15,738 nt of DNA from Roseiarcus sp035656495 (GCA_035656495.1 DASRSL010000069.1:1-15738), one strand, 5' to 3'; positions 1-6,025 are shown, numbered from the stretch's first letter. Notes: generated from the letters alone by a model not told the origin. Numbers and translations: made by a program.

Positions 1-500
1 GCCGCGCGGCTCGTCGCGTCGACCTCGAGCACGCGATCGAGGCGCCGCATGTCCAGGCTCACCGTCCCCGCGTAGGCGTCGCCGACCGCCGGCTCGACGC
101 CGCCGACCACCGACGAGCCGCAACCGAAGGGGATGACGGCGACCTTCGCGCCGCCCGCCCAATCCAGAACGGCGGCGACGTCCGCTTCGCTCGCGGGCGA
201 GGCGACGAGGTCGGGCGCATTGGCGAAGTCGCGCGCGAAGGCGCGGACCGTTTCCGGATAGGACTTGCCGTATGTGTGCAGAAGCCTCTCGTAGGGATCG
301 TCCGTAAGCAAGCTCGCCAGCGCCGCCGGCGGGGCGACGCGCGAAGCGCGCAAGGCGATGTCGGAGGCCTTCGGCGGCGGTGCGAGGCGAGGCTCGGCGC
401 CGAGCTTTTCGGCAAGGAAGCGGAACAGATGGTCCCGCTCGGGCTCGGTGAGGCCGGTGTTCTCATAGCCCCAGCCGTAGAATTTGAGCTTCTTTGTCAT
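1..500 (-). CDS. FAD-binding oxidoreductase (FAD-linked oxidase), C-terminus beyond window
   Basis: The minus frame opens at ATG 500-498 and runs off the left edge, giving the first 166 or so residues of a larger enzyme. It starts MTKKLKFYGWGYENTG. About residue 127 it carries PFGCGSSVVGG, the phosphate-binding loop of the PCMH-type FAD-binding domain (FAD_binding_4), preceded by a stretch resembling the domain's lead-in. This architecture is known from alkyldihydroxyacetonephosphate synthase-like, D-lactate and glycolate-type flavin oxidases, usually of 450-550 residues. The substrate cannot be read because the C-terminal cap is missing. It starts only 4 nt after the HEPN gene stop, so it is probably co-transcribed with the MNT/HEPN pair. 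The ribosome site is weak, which would fit coupling to upstream translation. The family call is firm; the substrate is not known. Confidence 0.85.
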   Translation of the reverse strand, partial: MTKKLKFYGWGYENTGLTEPERDHLFRFLAEKLGAEPRLAPPPKASDIALRASRVAPPAALASLLTDDPYERLLHTYGKSYPETVRAFARDFANAPDLVASPASEADVAAVLDWAGGAKVAVIPFGCGSSVVGGVEPAVGDAYAGTVSLDMRRLDRVLEVDATSRA

Positions 501-504
501 TGGT

Positions 505-924
505 TCAGACCCGAAAGGGGGCGAGGGCCCGAGGGTCGGCCTCGAACGCTTTGATCAGGGCCATCTCCGCGACATCACTGGGCGTTTCGCCCAGTCCCCC
601 GCCGAGGTCGGGGTAGCGGGTGGCGGTCAGCCATTCCGTAAGGCGAGCAAAGGTCTGCATCCGGTTGCTTAAGGTCGGGTATAGCGGCGCCGCGGCCTGG
701 ACCAGCCGCTCCATGTCATGGTTTCGCGCTGGGGCCACCCCCGCCGCGATCAGCAGCGCTTTGAGGATTTTCTCGCCGGCCTGCTGGCAATGGAACGCCG
801 CCGGCTCAGTCAGCGGCGGTTCGCGAGCCAACGCCAGTTCGCGGACTGCAACATCCTCGTCGGCCTTTGCGAGCCACCGCTCCGCTTCCGCCCACTGTGC
901 GGCCGCATCCTCAGGAGCGCTCAT
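505..924 (-). CDS. HEPN-domain protein, probable toxin partner of the MNT gene
   Basis: This gives a 139-residue all-helical protein. The HEPN signature is visible: FHCQQAGEKILKALL at residues 44-58, RNHDMERL at 67-74 and TRYPD at 102-106, matching the Pfam HEPN (PF05168) pattern with a late helix ending in RYPD. HEPN proteins paired with MNT nucleotidyltransferases are often RNases that act as toxins. The catalytic R-x4-6-H motif of the HepT/RNase HEPN class is not evident; only a tight R-N-H occurs, so RNase activity is uncertain. I chose ATG 924; an in-frame GTG at 936 has GAGG directly abutting it, which is poor spacing. The gene overlaps the 3' end of the MNT gene by 14 nt and is followed after 4 nt by the FAD oxidase. 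A non-toxic substrate-binding partner role is the alternative. Confidence 0.82.
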   Translation of the reverse strand: MSAPEDAAAQWAEAERWLAKADEDVAVRELALAREPPLTEPAAFHCQQAGEKILKALLIAAGVAPARNHDMERLVQAAAPLYPTLSNRMQTFARLTEWLTATRYPDLGGGLGETPSDVAEMALIKAFEADPRALAPFRV

Positions 925-1234
925 AGACCACCACACCCTCGGTGAGCACCGTGTGGGCGAAGGAGCCGATCGCTCGCGCCCGCTCGTTCAGGACAGCCTC
1001 GCGGCAAGGAATAATGTCGGCCGGAATGGCGAGGCCACGGCGCGCCTCGTAGCGCCGCCGGGCCGACAACAATCCGTCCGGAACCTCGTCGTCGAGCACG
1101 ACCACAAGATCAAAATCGCTGTCTTCGCGTGCGTCGCCGCGGGCTCGGCTGCCGACTAGAATCACTCGCCGCGGGTCGAACACGTCGACGACTCGGCTCA
1201 GAAGGGGTTCGGGAACCATATGGTCAGCGGCCAT
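911..1234 (-). CDS. MNT-type nucleotidyltransferase, probable antitoxin
   Basis: This is a minimal nucleotidyltransferase of 107 residues starting at ATG 1234. It shows the family motif GSRARGDAREDSDFDL: the Gly-Ser is at residues 28-29, the catalytic Asp-x-Asp at 40 and 42, and a third acidic residue is in PADII near 73. The family (NTP_transf_2, PF01909) includes MntA antitoxins, which AMPylate a HEPN toxin partner. The adjacent overlapping HEPN gene supports that pairing here; the AMPylation itself is inference. The frame stays open well upstream, but MAADHM matches the usual short N-terminus. ATG 1234 overlaps the stop of a 16-codon mini-ORF (TGATG). A second in-frame ATG at 1219 is possible. 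Order is MNT before HEPN, the reverse of the characterised hepT-mntA arrangement. Confidence 0.85.
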   Translation of the reverse strand: MAADHMVPEPLLSRVVDVFDPRRVILVGSRARGDAREDSDFDLVVVLDDEVPDGLLSARRRYEARRGLAIPADIIPCREAVLNERARAIGSFAHTVLTEGVVVYERS

Positions 1235-1284
1235 CACAGCGCCTTGGGAAACGGTGTAGGAGCATGGGGCGAGCGGATCGTCAC
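1234..1284 (-). CDS. Possible leader mini-ORF 2 (16 codons) before the MNT gene
   Basis: GTG at 1284-1282 opens a 16-codon frame (VTIRSPHAPTPFPKAL) ending at TGA 1236-1234. That stop shares one base with the MNT ATG (TGATG). A full Shine-Dalgarno AAGGAGG (complement of 1295-1301) lies 10 nt upstream of the GTG. This is the layout of a translationally coupled leader, but peptides this short can occur by chance and no homology can be judged. It could also be the decayed N-terminus of a longer protein. Confidence 0.3.
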   Translation of the reverse strand: MTIRSPHAPTPFPKAL

Positions 1285-1328
1285 GTTCCGATCGCCTCCT
1301 TATCATCGCTCGCGGCTCGCCGAAACAT
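1281..1328 (-). CDS. Possible leader mini-ORF 1 (15 codons)
   Basis: ATG at 1328-1326 opens a 15-codon frame (MFRRAASDDKEAIGT) with AAGGA 7 nt upstream. Its TGA overlaps the GTG of the next mini-ORF (GTGA, 1284-1281). Together with mini-ORF 2 it forms a chain of overlapping reading frames leading into the MNT start. It lies just upstream of the recognisable higB remnant on the opposite strand, so it could be a by-product of a rearranged junction. Confidence 0.22.
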   Translation of the reverse strand: MFRRAASDDKEAIGT

Positions 1329-1376
1329 TGCCAATTCCTTCCTCTATTCGGCGTCTTCACGATCTTAAACACGCGG

Positions 1377-1571
1377 CGCATCGCCAGCATTCTGCACGCT
1401 CTCGATGACGCGTCGCGGCCGGAGGACATGGACTTGCCCGCTTTCCGTTTTCATGCGCTCTTCAGTCGCGACAAAGGCCGCTATGCAGTCAACGCCAGCG
1501 GAAACTGGCGGATCACATTCGGCTGGACGGAAGGCGACGCGGTCGACGTCGATCTGGAAGACTATCACTGA
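1377..1571 (+). pseudogene. HigB/RelE-type toxin remnant lacking its N-terminus
   Basis: The frame ending at TGA 1569-1571 encodes 64 residues that read as the C-terminal two-thirds of a HigB toxin: RIASILHALDDASRPEDMDLPAF, then NASGNWRITF around residues 39-48, ending in DVDLEDYH. HigB proteins (plasmid maintenance system killer, PF05015) are ribosome-associated mRNA interferases of about 92 residues and normally end with this D-Y-H. No ATG, GTG or TTG exists in this frame upstream of the homology. The first ATG is at 1428, leaving only 46 residues. The 5' part (about 1280-1376) may hold N-terminal coding traces in another frame (LKHAA just before RIAS), suggesting a frameshift plus divergence. 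It stands next to the antitoxin gene, as in intact higBA loci. An active product is unlikely. Confidence 0.75.
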
Positions 1572-1626
1572 GGATGAGTTCGATGGCAAGAAGCTCCCGA
1601 AGCTCCCCAAGCGTGGCTTGCCGCCG

Positions 1627-1902
1627 ATGCACCCTGGAGAGCTTCTGCGCGAGGAGATTTCGCCGGCGCTGGGCCGCCCCAAGCCGGAGATCGCCAAACT
1701 CCTCGGCGTGTCGCGTCAGACCCTCTATGACATTCTCGATGAAAGGCAGCCGGTGACGCCGGTCATGGCGCCGCGCCTCGGGAAGCTGTGCGGGAACGGA
1801 CCCGACCTCTGGCTCAATCTGCAGAAACGCTACGACCTCAAGCGCGCGGAACAGGAGCTCGGAGACAGGCTCAAGGAAATTCCGACATTGCAAGTGGCGT
1901 AA
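1627..1902 (+). CDS. higA: HigA-family antitoxin (XRE helix-turn-helix), first copy
   Basis: From ATG 1627 this gives 91 residues starting MHPGELLREE, the typical HigA opening, then a helix-turn-helix (EIAKLLGVSRQTLYDILDERQ, about residues 21-41) and GPDLWLNLQKRYDL. HigA proteins bind and neutralise HigB and repress their own operon. The open frame begins earlier without a stop, and KKLPKLPKRGLPP precedes the chosen Met in frame, as in relatives that start MAKKLPKLPKRG. The expected ATG (1583) has GAGG 9 nt upstream but is in a different frame: ATGGCAAGAAG would need one more base to read M-A-K-K. Translation may therefore begin at ATG 1627 or TTG 1618, neither with a clear ribosome site. The partner toxin just upstream is broken. 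The DNA-binding domain looks whole. Confidence 0.85.
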   Translation: MHPGELLREEISPALGRPKPEIAKLLGVSRQTLYDILDERQPVTPVMAPRLGKLCGNGPDLWLNLQKRYDLKRAEQELGDRLKEIPTLQVA

Positions 1903-1938
1903 GTGGTGGGGCGACAATGGCCAAGAAGCTCAAAGCCC

Positions 1939-2223
1939 ATGCATCCCGGGGAGGTTCTGCGGGAGGAGTTTTTGGTTCCGCTGAACATGACGGCGGGCGC
2001 TCTCGCGAAGGCTTGCGCCGTGCCTGGCGCCCGGATCGAGCGGATCGCCGGCGAACAGACGGGCATCACCGCCGACACTGCGCTTCGGCTCGCCAAGGCG
2101 CTCGGCACAACGCCGCAGCTTTGGCTCAATCTGCAGATCGACTATGATGTTCAGGTCGCGAAGCGCGATCTCGGGAAAATTCTCGATCGCATCGAGACCG
2201 TAAACAAGCCGGAGGCGGCCTGA
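1939..2223 (+). CDS. higA: HigA-family antitoxin (XRE helix-turn-helix), second copy
   Basis: From ATG 1939 this gives 94 residues: MHPGEVLREEFLVPLNMTAGALAKACAV, then ITADTALRLAKALGTTPQLWLNLQIDYDVQVAK. It is a different HigA subtype from the preceding gene, related in layout but not a recent duplicate. The canonical family start is MAKKLKPMHPGE. Here ATGGCCAAGAAG at 1917, preceded by a G-rich stretch, encodes M-A-K-K-L-K but runs out of frame because of one extra A in CTCAAAGCCC. Production would need initiation at 1939, at GTG 1903 (directly after the first antitoxin's TAA), or a frameshift. There is no HigB of its own between the two antitoxins. Likely role: an orphan antitoxin-type transcriptional regulator, or a decaying gene. 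Confidence 0.82.
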   Translation: MHPGEVLREEFLVPLNMTAGALAKACAVPGARIERIAGEQTGITADTALRLAKALGTTPQLWLNLQIDYDVQVAKRDLGKILDRIETVNKPEAA

Positions 2224-2274
2224 CCGGCAGCGCGGGAGCGGGCGGCGAAGGAGCACGAACTGGCGGAGCTGAGC

Positions 2275-2937
2275 TCAGGCCGCCATCAACCGCTCAGCCG
2301 ATCCGATCGCGAAATAGAGCATCAGCGCGCCGGTCGCGAGGTCGACGAAAATCGTCCACCAGCGCTTGGCGGCGCCCTCGAGGCCCCGATGGAGGAGCGC
2401 GTTGAACGTCGCCCAGATGACGCCCCAGGTCAGCGCGCCGACGATCACCGCCGCGGCCATGACGAGGAGCGAGCCGGCCCGCGCGCCGGCGAGCTCCGGC
2501 CGGCCCATGGCGGCCAGCCAGAAGGCGACGTTCCAGGGGCTTGTCAGCGCCATCGCCGCGCCCAGGCCGAAGCCGCCGCGAGCCGAGCCGAATTTTTGCC
2601 GCGCCTTTGGCTTCGGCTGAGGCGCGTCGCCGCGCGCAAACGCTCGCCACGAGGCGCGCAGGAAGAGGAAGGCGAGCGCGAGCAGGAGCGCGATGCTGAC
2701 GAGCCCCATGGCGGAGCGCGCGAGGGGCGCGGCGAACAAGAGGCCGACGCCGAGGGCGACGGCCACCGCCCACAAAGCGTCGGCGCTGGAAGCGCCGACC
2801 AGCACCGCGATTCCGGCCCGGAAATCGTCTGAGGCGCAGCGGCGCGCGATCTCGGCGTTGATCGGCCCGGGCGGCCAGGCGACCGACCAGCCGAGAACGA
2901 AGCCGGTCGCGAGAAGGGCGGGGAAGGACGGGCTCAT
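2275..2937 (-). CDS. LysE/RhtB-family amino acid exporter
   Basis: This gives 220 residues with about six hydrophobic segments, typical of LysE/RhtB/CadD inner-membrane exporters (usual length 200-220). The first helix ends in WPPGPINAEIARR at residues 21-33, the conserved family signature. A second conserved motif, LTSPWNVAFWLAAMG, sits at 131-145 at the start of the second half. A charged basic loop (residues 100-120, KPKARQK) separates the halves. ATG 2937 was chosen because the protein then starts just before helix 1; an upstream in-frame TTG at 2973 would add 12 polar residues. The substrate is unknown; relatives export lysine, threonine, homoserine lactones or other small amino compounds. 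It converges with the second HigA gene with a 51-bp gap, and no regulator is adjacent. Confidence 0.88.
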   Translation of the reverse strand: MSPSFPALLATGFVLGWSVAWPPGPINAEIARRCASDDFRAGIAVLVGASSADALWAVAVALGVGLLFAAPLARSAMGLVSIALLLALAFLFLRASWRAFARGDAPQPKPKARQKFGSARGGFGLGAAMALTSPWNVAFWLAAMGRPELAGARAGSLLVMAAAVIVGALTWGVIWATFNALLHRGLEGAAKRWWTIFVDLATGALMLYFAIGSAERLMAA

Positions 2938-3150
2938 GGCGCGGCTGCAACATGGCGCGGGATCAGTTGTCAACCGTACAACGCCGCAGGTCGTATCTCA
3001 GTTTGAATTTAAGGTTCGGGCGGACCGGGGCTTGAAAAGATCGCCTCGGGAACAATTGGAGGCTGCGCCATAGCCGCCATTCCGTTGCGAGGATCCCGGC
3101 CTCGCCTGACCCATTTCGGCCAAGAACAACAGGCTATCGCCGTGTGGACG

Positions 3151-3182
3151 ACGGGCCGACGACCGTTCGGAAGTCGGCCCGT
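3151..3182. terminator. Hairpin downstream of the His-rich gene (weak terminator candidate)
   Basis: A perfect 10-bp inverted repeat (ACGGGCCGAC at 3151-3160, GTCGGCCCGT at 3173-3182) encloses a 12-nt loop. It lies 25 nt beyond the stop of the His-rich gene on the minus strand. No T-run follows in either direction, so factor-independent termination is doubtful; it may instead protect the mRNA 3' end. Confidence 0.4.
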
Positions 3183-3206
3183 TAGGCTATGGAGGAGGCT
3201 GTCGTC

Positions 3207-3407
3207 CTACTTGCGCGAGTGCTCGCGAGCGGTGCCCGAGTGCTTGTGCCCCTGCTCGCTGTGCTGATGCGCTGCGTCAGCGTGCGCCTGAGCCTCCTTG
3301 TGCTCGCCGAGGTCGTGATGATGCGCCGCCTGGTGATGATGATGAGCGGCGGCGTGATGGTGAGCGGCGGCTTGGTGATGGTGCTCGCTCGCCGGATGCT
3401 TAGCCAT
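3207..3407 (-). CDS. Small histidine-rich protein, probable metal-binding
   Basis: This gives a 66-residue protein starting at ATG 3407 with GGGAG 8 nt upstream. It contains 21 histidines, about a third of the sequence, in clusters such as EHHHQAAAHHHAAAHHHHQA at residues 8-27, and later alternating His with Lys, Glu and Gln. There is no signal peptide, membrane helix or cysteine. Similar small proteins beginning MAKHP...EHHHQAA are, from memory, widespread in Rhizobiales and Burkholderiales without assigned function. Low complexity and alternating His/Ala suggest a helical, metal-chelating (Ni, Zn, Cu or Co) or buffering protein; that is inference. The frame stays open far upstream, but the ribosome site and the conserved opening fix the start here. 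It appears monocistronic. Confidence 0.78.
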   Translation of the reverse strand: MAKHPASEHHHQAAAHHHAAAHHHHQAAHHHDLGEHKEAQAHADAAHQHSEQGHKHSGTAREHSRK

Positions 3408-3978
3408 GACTTTTACTCCCAACCAGGTCGTGAAGGCGGAATAGCCGGTCGCAATCCCAACGTGCGCTGCGCTTTTGGCAATAAGATGAACGCTAGCAAG
3501 ATGCTCAACACGGTCGTCGTGCGGCTGCTCGTAGGGAAGCAGGGGGCGCAGCCACCTACGGAATTCGAATAGAGAGCCTCGGCACGCGTTCCGTCCAGCC
3601 GCTGGCCGCGTCGCCGCCTTTGTCAAGCGATATGACGGTTTGGCGACGTCCGTCGCGACGGTTTCCACGCCACAACGCCGATCCGGCAGTGCGGCTCCAG
3701 ACAATTTGCCGCGCCCGGGAATTTGGGGTTGACAATGACAATCTCGAGGACCAGGTGGGCCAAGCCTTCGACGGCTTTTCGTCGGGCATTTCAACCACTG
3801 TCGGAAACCATGGGCACTAGAAGCTTTGGCGTTGGCAGCGCTTTGGCGGCGCTGCTGACGCCGGGACATAACGCAACCTTCCCGGGTGCGGGCACTCGGG
3901 TCGGGGTCCTGGCGGGCGTCTAGTCCGCGAGGTCGACCCCCTTCGGACCTCGGAACAACCAAAGTCTGGAGGTGGGCC
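3408..3978. other. Gene-poor stretch without a supported gene
   Basis: No open frame here has a credible start, domain or recognisable homology. The minus frame continuous with the His-rich gene stays open, as expected for high-GC DNA, but its residues resemble no family. A TTGACA at 3729-3734 has no matching -10 box. Near the right end, CGAGGTC (3928-3934) and GACCTCG (3946-3952) form a 7-bp hairpin with an 11-nt loop, ending 26 nt before the ATG at 3979; it could sit in that gene's leader. The promoters of both flanking genes must lie here. Confidence 0.5.
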
Positions 3979-4248
3979 ATGAACAAGCTCACTGTCATTC
4001 GCTTCGCGCCACGGCGCGAAATCAAACTAACGCCCACATTGCGGACGGCTCTGACGTGCCGTTGGGTCCGGGATCCGCGGTCCGGCCGGCTCGTCTGCCG
4101 GTGGGTCGCGCAAGATTCCGTCCACGCCGAAAGACCGAGACCCATTTACGATTGGCGGCATGAAAACACGGCGGCGCGGCTCGAGACGCTGCCACATCGC
4201 GACAGTCTGTGCGCCGGAGGAACGAAGCGCGCGCGCCAGAACGGGTAG
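3979..4248 (+). CDS. Small hypothetical protein (89 aa)
   Basis: The start at ATG 3979 is supported by GGAGG 7 nt upstream. The product begins MNKLTVIRFAPRREIKL and contains the paired motif LTCRWVRDPRSGRLVCRWV at about residues 25-43, two C-R-W triplets flanking an R-S-G-R-L turn, which suggests a small beta hairpin. The rest is polar and arginine-rich. I recall short alphaproteobacterial proteins with a similar T-C-R-W...G-R-L core, but no function is known to me. It ends 55 nt before the phosphatase start on the same strand, so the two could share a transcript. The C-terminal third looks unconserved and may be read-through sequence. Confidence 0.55.
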   Translation: MNKLTVIRFAPRREIKLTPTLRTALTCRWVRDPRSGRLVCRWVAQDSVHAERPRPIYDWRHENTAARLETLPHRDSLCAGGTKRARQNG

Positions 4249-4303
4249 GCTGGTCAAAATCGCGGCCGTTGCGCATGATCGGGATCGAGCGGGAGGATGC
4301 GCG

Positions 4304-5854
4304 ATGGACACGCCGAAAGAGCCGCTGCGGCCGCTCACTCTCGATCCCGCGCGGGTCGGTCGGGCGGAGCGGCCGCACTACGCCATCATCGACATCGGAT
4401 CGAACTCGGTGCGGCTCATGGTCTATGACCAGCTCGGCCGCGCGCCGATGCCGCGCTTCAACGAGAAGTCGCTTTGCCGGCTGGCCGAGGGCCTCGCGGA
4501 AACCGGCGCCATCGCGCCGGATGGTTTTCGGCGAACCGTGGAGGCGGCGCGGCGGTTTCGCGCCATCGCCGACGCCATGGAGGTCGCCACGCTCGATGTC
4601 ACCGGAACCGAGGCGATTCGCCGAGCCTCCAACGGTCCCGAGCTCGCCGCCGCCATCGCGGCGGAAACCGGGCTCAGCGTCCGCATTCTCTCGGGCGCCG
4701 AGGAGGCGCGTTACGCGGCGCTCGGCGTGATTTCGGGATTCTTCCGCCCGGTTGGGACGGTCGGCGATATGGGCGGCGGCAGCCTCGAGTTGGCGGAAGC
4801 CGTCGACGATCATGTCGGCGAGACCTGGGTCAGCCTGCCGCTCGGCGCCCTGCCGGTCGAGGCGATGCTCGCGGAGGGCCAGGCGGAGGCCAAGCGCCGC
4901 GTCGACGAAATTCTGCGCGACGCGCTCAAGGCCGCCTTCCGGCGGCCGACGTTCTATCCGGTCGGCGGCGGCTGGCGAGCGATCGCCAAGGCGCACATCG
5001 AGGCGTCGGGCGCCCCGGTCAAGGTGGTGCACGGCTATTCGGTGGAAGCCTCGGCCGCGCGCGACTTCGCCAAATCGCTGTGGCGCCTTTCGCCCGCCAA
5101 GCTCGCCACGACCCCGGGAGTCCCTCCGCGGAGAGCGCGTACGCTTCCCGCCGCGGCGCTCGTTCTGGACCGGGTGCTGAAGCGCCTCGAGCCGGAGCGG
5201 GTCGTGTTTTCGGCGCTCGGGCTTCGCGAGGGCCTCCTCTATTCCCGCCTGGACGAAGCCGAGCGATATCTCGATCCTCTGGTCGAGGGCGCGCAGCTCG
5301 TCGGTCTTCCGCTCGCGAGGGTCCCGGATTTCGCTCCCGCCCTCGCCGAATGGACGGCCGGCCTGTTTGCCGGCGAGACGCTCGCGGAAGCGCGCCTGCG
5401 AGTGGCGGTCTGCGCGCTCTCCGACATCGCCTGGCGGGACGCGCCGGACTTGAGGGCCGAGGAGAGCTTCCGCCGGCTGCTGACGCTCCCCTTCATCGGC
5501 CTCGACCACGCCGAACGGGTTTTCATCGCCGCCGCCGTCCATGCGCGTTACATGGGCCGGCCCGACGACCCGTGGCTCAAGCCCGCGATCGGCCTGCTGC
5601 CGCCGGCAATCCGGCGCCGGGCGCAGATTCTCGGCCGGGCGATCCTGCTCGCCTATCGGTTCTCCGGCGCCGTACCGGCCGTGCTCGCCAGCGCCCGTCT
5701 GCGCCTCGAAGCCGATTGCGTCCGGCTCGAGGTCGCCGACGCGGCCCGCGCGCCCGACAGCGAGGTGGTGGTCGACCGGCTGCGCTGGCTCGCCAGCGCC
5801 GTCGGCGTCAAGCGCACGGAGATCGTGGTGAGGGACGACCCCCTGCGGCCATGA
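4304..5854 (+). CDS. ppx: Ppx/GppA-family exopolyphosphatase or pppGpp phosphatase
   Basis: This gives 516 residues from ATG 4304, with GGGAGGA just upstream. The ASKHA fold is clear: phosphate-1 loop DIGSNSVRLMV at residues 30-40, VTGTEAIRRA near 99-108, the catalytic-Glu segment ILSGAEEARYAALGV at 128-142, and phosphate-2 loop GDMGGGSLEL at 154-163. GGGWRAIAKAH follows near residue 225, then a helical C-terminal domain. These enzymes hydrolyse terminal phosphates of inorganic polyphosphate or convert pppGpp to ppGpp in the cytoplasm, linking phosphate storage to the stringent response. Sequence alone does not tell Ppx from GppA. In many Rhizobiales the next gene is the rRNA methyltransferase rlmE; it is absent here, with gltA converging instead. 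The alternative frames on both strands across this gene are shadows. Confidence 0.92.
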   Translation: MDTPKEPLRPLTLDPARVGRAERPHYAIIDIGSNSVRLMVYDQLGRAPMPRFNEKSLCRLAEGLAETGAIAPDGFRRTVEAARRFRAIADAMEVATLDVTGTEAIRRASNGPELAAAIAAETGLSVRILSGAEEARYAALGVISGFFRPVGTVGDMGGGSLELAEAVDDHVGETWVSLPLGALPVEAMLAEGQAEAKRRVDEILRDALKAAFRRPTFYPVGGGWRAIAKAHIEASGAPVKVVHGYSVEASAARDFAKSLWRLSPAKLATTPGVPPRRARTLPAAALVLDRVLKRLEPERVVFSALGLREGLLYSRLDEAERYLDPLVEGAQLVGLPLARVPDFAPALAEWTAGLFAGETLAEARLRVAVCALSDIAWRDAPDLRAEESFRRLLTLPFIGLDHAERVFIAAAVHARYMGRPDDPWLKPAIGLLPPAIRRRAQILGRAILLAYRFSGAVPAVLASARLRLEADCVRLEVADAARAPDSEVVVDRLRWLASAVGVKRTEIVVRDDPLRP

Positions 5855-5879
5855 TTATTGTGGGCCGGGATTATTGTGG
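5853..5879. repeat. Tandem direct repeat at the ppx stop
   Basis: The 11-mer GATTATTGTGG occurs at 5853-5863 and again at 5869-5879, separated by 5 nt (period 16). The first copy includes the last two bases of the ppx stop. It is AT-rich relative to its surroundings. It might be a protein-binding site or a simple local duplication; nothing decides between them. Confidence 0.6.
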
Positions 5880-6025
5880 CGCCGGCGCCGAGGGCGGCCG
5901 GAAATGCGAAAGGCTGGCCGGGTCGTGCGCGCGGCAAAACTCTGGCGGATGACAGGGGAAATCAGTTCGCCGGGCCGGAGCCCCTGCTCATCTAAGCAAG
6001 ATCCACCGGCTCGCTGCGCGCTGTT

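Noticed and set aside
3151..3182. Hairpin as a strong intrinsic terminator
   Set aside because: No T-run on either side; kept only as a weak candidate.
3729..3734. Perfect TTGACA as a promoter -35 box
   Set aside because: No AT-rich -10 element lies 16-19 bp downstream and no gene starts close by.
3408..4145. Minus-strand extension of the His-rich gene to 312 codons
   Set aside because: The ribosome site and conserved MAKHP opening place the start at 3407; the upstream residues match no family. I briefly considered an IS110-like fragment (VETVATDVAK) but nothing further supported it.
4022..5542. 506-codon open frame on the minus strand opposite ppx
   Set aside because: It is antisense to a clearly conserved phosphatase and its translation is Arg/Gly-rich without motifs, a usual shadow in high-GC coding DNA.
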